7,114 nucleotides of DNA from Actinomycetes bacterium (GTDB lineage: Bacteria > Actinomycetota > Acidimicrobiia > Acidimicrobiales > RAAP-2): positions 1 to 7,114 of the forward strand of contig JAJZSM010000075.1 in NCBI GenBank assembly GCA_021849765.1. Reading direction: 5' to 3'. This document shows, in pieces, positions 7,055 through 7,114 of this stretch; within the stretch, counting starts at the first letter, position 1, and each line of letters begins with the position of its first letter. A model generated the notes under the pieces. That model saw nothing but the letters and a program-made list of their open reading frames with translations, was not told the DNA's origin and did not search any database. Made by a program: the position numbers and the translations under genes.

Positions 7055-7065
7055 CGTGACGTTCG
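7051..7065. repeat. Second inverted repeat overlapping the candidate operator
   Basis: CGAACGT-G-ACGTTCG has two perfect 7-base arms around one central base. It shares four bases (CGAA, 7051-7054) with the 14-bp palindrome, so the pair could hold two dimers or switch between two regulators. It lies between the presumed padR -10 region and the -35 box of the divergent gene. Confidence 0.55.
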
Positions 7066-7070
7066 GTGCT

Positions 7071-7099
7071 GGGACACGGGTGGCGGGGCGTTGTAGTCT
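7071..7099 (+). promoter_or_regulatory. Promoter of the divergent gene starting at 7106
   Basis: GGGACA (7071-7076) and TAGTCT (7094-7099) are separated by 17 bases, a standard -35/-10 arrangement with partial matches to TTGACA and a TAnnnT -10. The -10 box ends six bases before an ATG at 7106, so transcription would begin at or next to the start codon, that is, a leaderless mRNA. Confidence 0.5.
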
Positions 7100-7105
7100 C
7101 GCCCA

Positions 7106-7114
7106 ATGGATCGC
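7106..7114 (+). CDS. Start of a divergent gene, three codons visible
   Basis: ATG GAT CGC at the window edge, read away from padR. Three codons cannot identify a product. It is listed because a plausible promoter precedes it at leaderless spacing and the divergent orientation is consistent with the layout. There is no Shine-Dalgarno sequence in front of it. Confidence 0.35.

Noticed and set aside
7036..7077. GTG start of padR at 7077
   Set aside because: It would put both palindromes inside the coding region, has no ribosome binding site, and the added residues are not part of the PadR fold.
1..7114. CRISPR arrays, tRNA or rRNA genes, insertion sequences, phage or toxin-antitoxin genes
   Set aside because: No regularly spaced repeats, cloverleaf sequences, terminal inverted repeats or transposase-like frames are visible; the DNA is almost fully taken by housekeeping genes.

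Overview
The window reads as a dense, high-GC chromosomal segment from an actinobacterium (Actinomycetota). The evidence is a DUF6049 protein directly upstream of MurJ, divergent from an actinobacterial-type CCA-adding enzyme, followed by an Ino1 plus PadR pair that resembles Mycobacterium tuberculosis Rv0046c-Rv0047c. Missing neighbours (no Nudix gene, no sigM or thioredoxin genes beside murJ) make me lean towards a deep branch such as Acidimicrobiia, but that is a guess. There are no rRNA or tRNA genes, no CRISPR array, no insertion sequence and no phage genes. No stretch of more than 300 bases lacks a gene.

Layout. On the minus strand, reading leftwards from position 3762, a cell-envelope operon runs DUF6049 membrane-anchored protein, then murJ (4-base ATGA overlap), then degV (27-base gap, cut by the window start). 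A 67-base divergent gap (3763-3829) separates it from pcnA on the plus strand, which ends at 5248. A perfect 16-bp hairpin (5249-5286) lies between pcnA and the convergent ino1 (minus strand, 5294-6388). Upstream of ino1, 23 bases away on the same strand, is a PadR-family regulator. The padR upstream region carries two overlapping palindromes. It also carries a good divergent promoter for a plus-strand gene of which only three codons (from 7106) are visible.

How it fits together. MurJ moves lipid II across the membrane for peptidoglycan synthesis. The DUF6049 protein, with a signal peptide, a large exported part and one C-terminal membrane helix, is probably its extracytoplasmic partner or works in the same process. 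PcnA finishes tRNA 3' ends. Ino1 makes inositol-3-phosphate for phosphatidylinositol-type lipids and mycothiol, and the PadR protein probably controls itself and ino1. The operon-head genes (DUF6049, padR and the gene at 7106) lack a convincing Shine-Dalgarno sequence and have TAnnnT-like boxes 6-8 bases before the start codon, which suggests leaderless mRNAs. The internal genes ino1 and degV have purine-rich ribosome binding sites.

This is a mostly ordinary housekeeping region. I see no clear new defence or mobile system. The points most worth a second look are the padR operator architecture, the glutamate in the CCA enzyme's catalytic pair, the translationally coupled DUF6049-MurJ pair, and the joining of two blocks that lie apart in M. 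tuberculosis.
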